Shown one piece after another: positions 4,585 to 5,918 of a DNA stretch of 5,918 nucleotides (the first letter of the stretch is position 1; the number at the start of each line of letters is the position of its first letter). The stretch spans positions 1 to 5,918 of the forward strand of contig JAGWZT010000137.1 in the NCBI GenBank assembly GCA_018971925.1, read 5' to 3'. Position numbers and translations under genes: made by a program. The notes beneath the pieces were generated by a model, which did no database searches, was not told the DNA's origin, and saw only the letters and a program-made list of their open reading frames with translations. The stretch is from Lysobacteraceae bacterium. Its GTDB lineage: Bacteria; Pseudomonadota; Gammaproteobacteria; Xanthomonadales; Rhodanobacteraceae.

Positions 4585-5918
4585 GTGATCGATCAGACCC
4601 GATTCGATGCCCTCGCCCGCGAAGGCCACAACCGCATCCCGCTGGTGCGCGAGGTGCTGTCGGACCTCGACACGCCGTTGTCGGTGTATCTGAAACTCGC
4701 CGATGGCCCGTACACCTTCCTGCTGGAATCGGTCGAGGGCGGCGCGAACTGGGGCCGCTATTCGATCATCGGCCTGCCCGCGCGGCGTGTTTTCAGCTTT
4801 CGCGCGCACACGCTGACCGTCAGCGAAGACGGAGCAGTCGTCGAAACGCGCGAGGTCGACGATCCGCTCGCCGAAGTCGAGCGCCTGCGCGCGCAATACC
4901 GCGTGCCGCACCTGCCGGACCTGCCCGCGTTCACGGGTGGGCTGGTCGGCTATTTCGGATTCGAAACGGTCGGCTACGTGGAACCACGCCTCGCGAACTG
5001 GCAGCGCGCGGACGAGCTGGGCACGCCCGATATTCTTTTGGTGCTGGCCGAGGAAGTCGCGGTGTTCGACAACCTCAAGGGCCGCTTGTACCTGATCGTG
5101 CACGCCGATCCTTCGCGTCCGCATGCCTACGCGCGCGCGCAAAGACGCCTCGACGCGTTGGCGCACCACCTGCGCCAGGGCGGCGCGGCGTATCCGCAAC
5201 CGACGCATGGCGCGGTATTGGACGAGCGCGATTTCAAATCCTCGTTCACGAAGGAAGCTTTCGAGGCGATGGTGGAGCGCTGCAAGGAATACATCCGCGC
5301 CGGCGACGTGTTCCAGGTGGTGCCTTCGCAACGCCTCAGCATCGGTTTCAACGCGCGGCCGGTGGACGTCTACCGCGCGTTGCGTGCGTTGAACCCGTCG
5401 CCGTACATGTATTTCTTCGATCTGGGCGAAACCCAGATCGTCGGCTCGTCGCCGGAAATCCTGGCGCGGTTGAAGGACGGCAAGGTCATCGTGCGTCCAC
5501 TCGCCGGCACCCGCAAGCGCGGCGCCACGGCGGAAGAAGATGCAGCGCTTGAAAAGGAACTGCTGGCCGATCCCAAGGAACGTGCCGAGCACCTGATGCT
5601 GATCGACCTTGGCCGCAACGACATCGGCCGCATCAGCGAAACCGGAACCGTGCAGGTCAGCGATTCGTTCGCGATCGAGCGCTACTCGCATGTCATGCAT
5701 ATCGTCTCGCAGGTCGAAGGCAGGGTGCGCCCCGGCACCAGCTACATGGATGTGTTGCGTGCAACATTTCCGGCCGGCACGCTGTCGGGCGCGCCCAAGA
5801 TCCGCGCCATCGAAATCATCCAGGAACTGGAGCCGTTCAAGCGCAACATCTACTCCGGCGCCATCGGATGGATCGGCTGGTGGGGCGACGCCGACACCGC
5901 CATCGCGATCCGCACCGC
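4585..5918 (+). CDS. trpE: Anthranilate synthase component I (3' end outside window)
   Basis: TrpE converts chorismate to anthranilate, using ammonia supplied by the glutamine amidotransferase TrpG; it is the first committed step of tryptophan synthesis. The window holds 444 codons plus two bases; with a usual family length near 500 residues, some 50 C-terminal residues are missing. The N-terminal domain has the LLES motif (46-49), which in the family lines the tryptophan feedback site, and WGRYSIIG. The chorismate-binding domain shows SSPEIL, GTRKRG (from 308), HLMLIDLGRNDIGR (DLGRND 341-346), YSHVMHIVSQVEG and FPAGTLSGAPK (395-405). All expected motifs are intact. GTG at 4585 is the likely start, with GGGGA at 4572-4576 before it. 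GTG at 4564 is an in-frame alternative, and no upstream ATG fits. No leader peptide with clustered Trp codons is evident between the kinase stop and this start, so classical trp attenuation is not supported. Confidence 0.97.
   Translation, partial: MIDQTRFDALAREGHNRIPLVREVLSDLDTPLSVYLKLADGPYTFLLESVEGGANWGRYSIIGLPARRVFSFRAHTLTVSEDGAVVETREVDDPLAEVERLRAQYRVPHLPDLPAFTGGLVGYFGFETVGYVEPRLANWQRADELGTPDILLVLAEEVAVFDNLKGRLYLIVHADPSRPHAYARAQRRLDALAHHLRQGGAAYPQPTHGAVLDERDFKSSFTKEAFEAMVERCKEYIRAGDVFQVVPSQRLSIGFNARPVDVYRALRALNPSPYMYFFDLGETQIVGSSPEILARLKDGKVIVRPLAGTRKRGATAEEDAALEKELLADPKERAEHLMLIDLGRNDIGRISETGTVQVSDSFAIERYSHVMHIVSQVEGRVRPGTSYMDVLRATFPAGTLSGAPKIRAIEIIQELEPFKRNIYSGAIGWIGWWGDADTAIAIRT

Noticed and set aside
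4543..5700. 385-codon minus-strand frame over trpE
   Set aside because: Shadow of trpE codons; the plus strand encodes an unmistakable anthranilate synthase.

Overview
The window is high-GC DNA from a proteobacterium. The TrpE sequence, the rpe/trpE neighbourhood and the dispersed intergenic repeats (including GATCCCC/GGTCCCC heptads) point to a gammaproteobacterium of the Xanthomonadales/Lysobacterales type. That assignment is inference from recognition, not from a search.

Layout, all genes on the + strand: (1) 1-139, left copy of a dispersed repeat, cut by the window edge; (2) 143-811, rpe, ribulose-phosphate 3-epimerase; (3) 813-1046, right copy of the repeat in inverted orientation plus a second, diverged tandem unit; (4) 1047-1426, non-coding leader region with an AT-rich dyad, small hairpins and a good ribosome binding site; (5) 1427-2116, an OmpR/PhoB-type response regulator that looks like PdsR of the proteobacterial dedicated sortase system; (6) 2122-2290, a MITE-like spacer bounded by inverted heptad tracts; (7) 2297-4300, the cognate PdsS-like sensor histidine kinase; (8) 4312-4556, two more units of the dispersed repeat; (9) 4585 to the window end, trpE (anthranilate synthase component I), lacking its C-terminus.

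The two metabolic genes serve the pentose phosphate pathway and tryptophan synthesis. The two-component pair between them probably senses an envelope signal through a large periplasmic domain. Its known relatives sit beside a sortase and its target, and none of those partners is visible here.

The most unusual content is between the genes. The rpe reading frame is boxed almost exactly by a 139-bp inverted repeat. The units of that repeat family carry two hairpins whose stems change in compensating pairs from copy to copy. The response regulator and kinase genes are separated by a second, unrelated repeat element that fits between stop and start with 5-6 bases to spare on each side.
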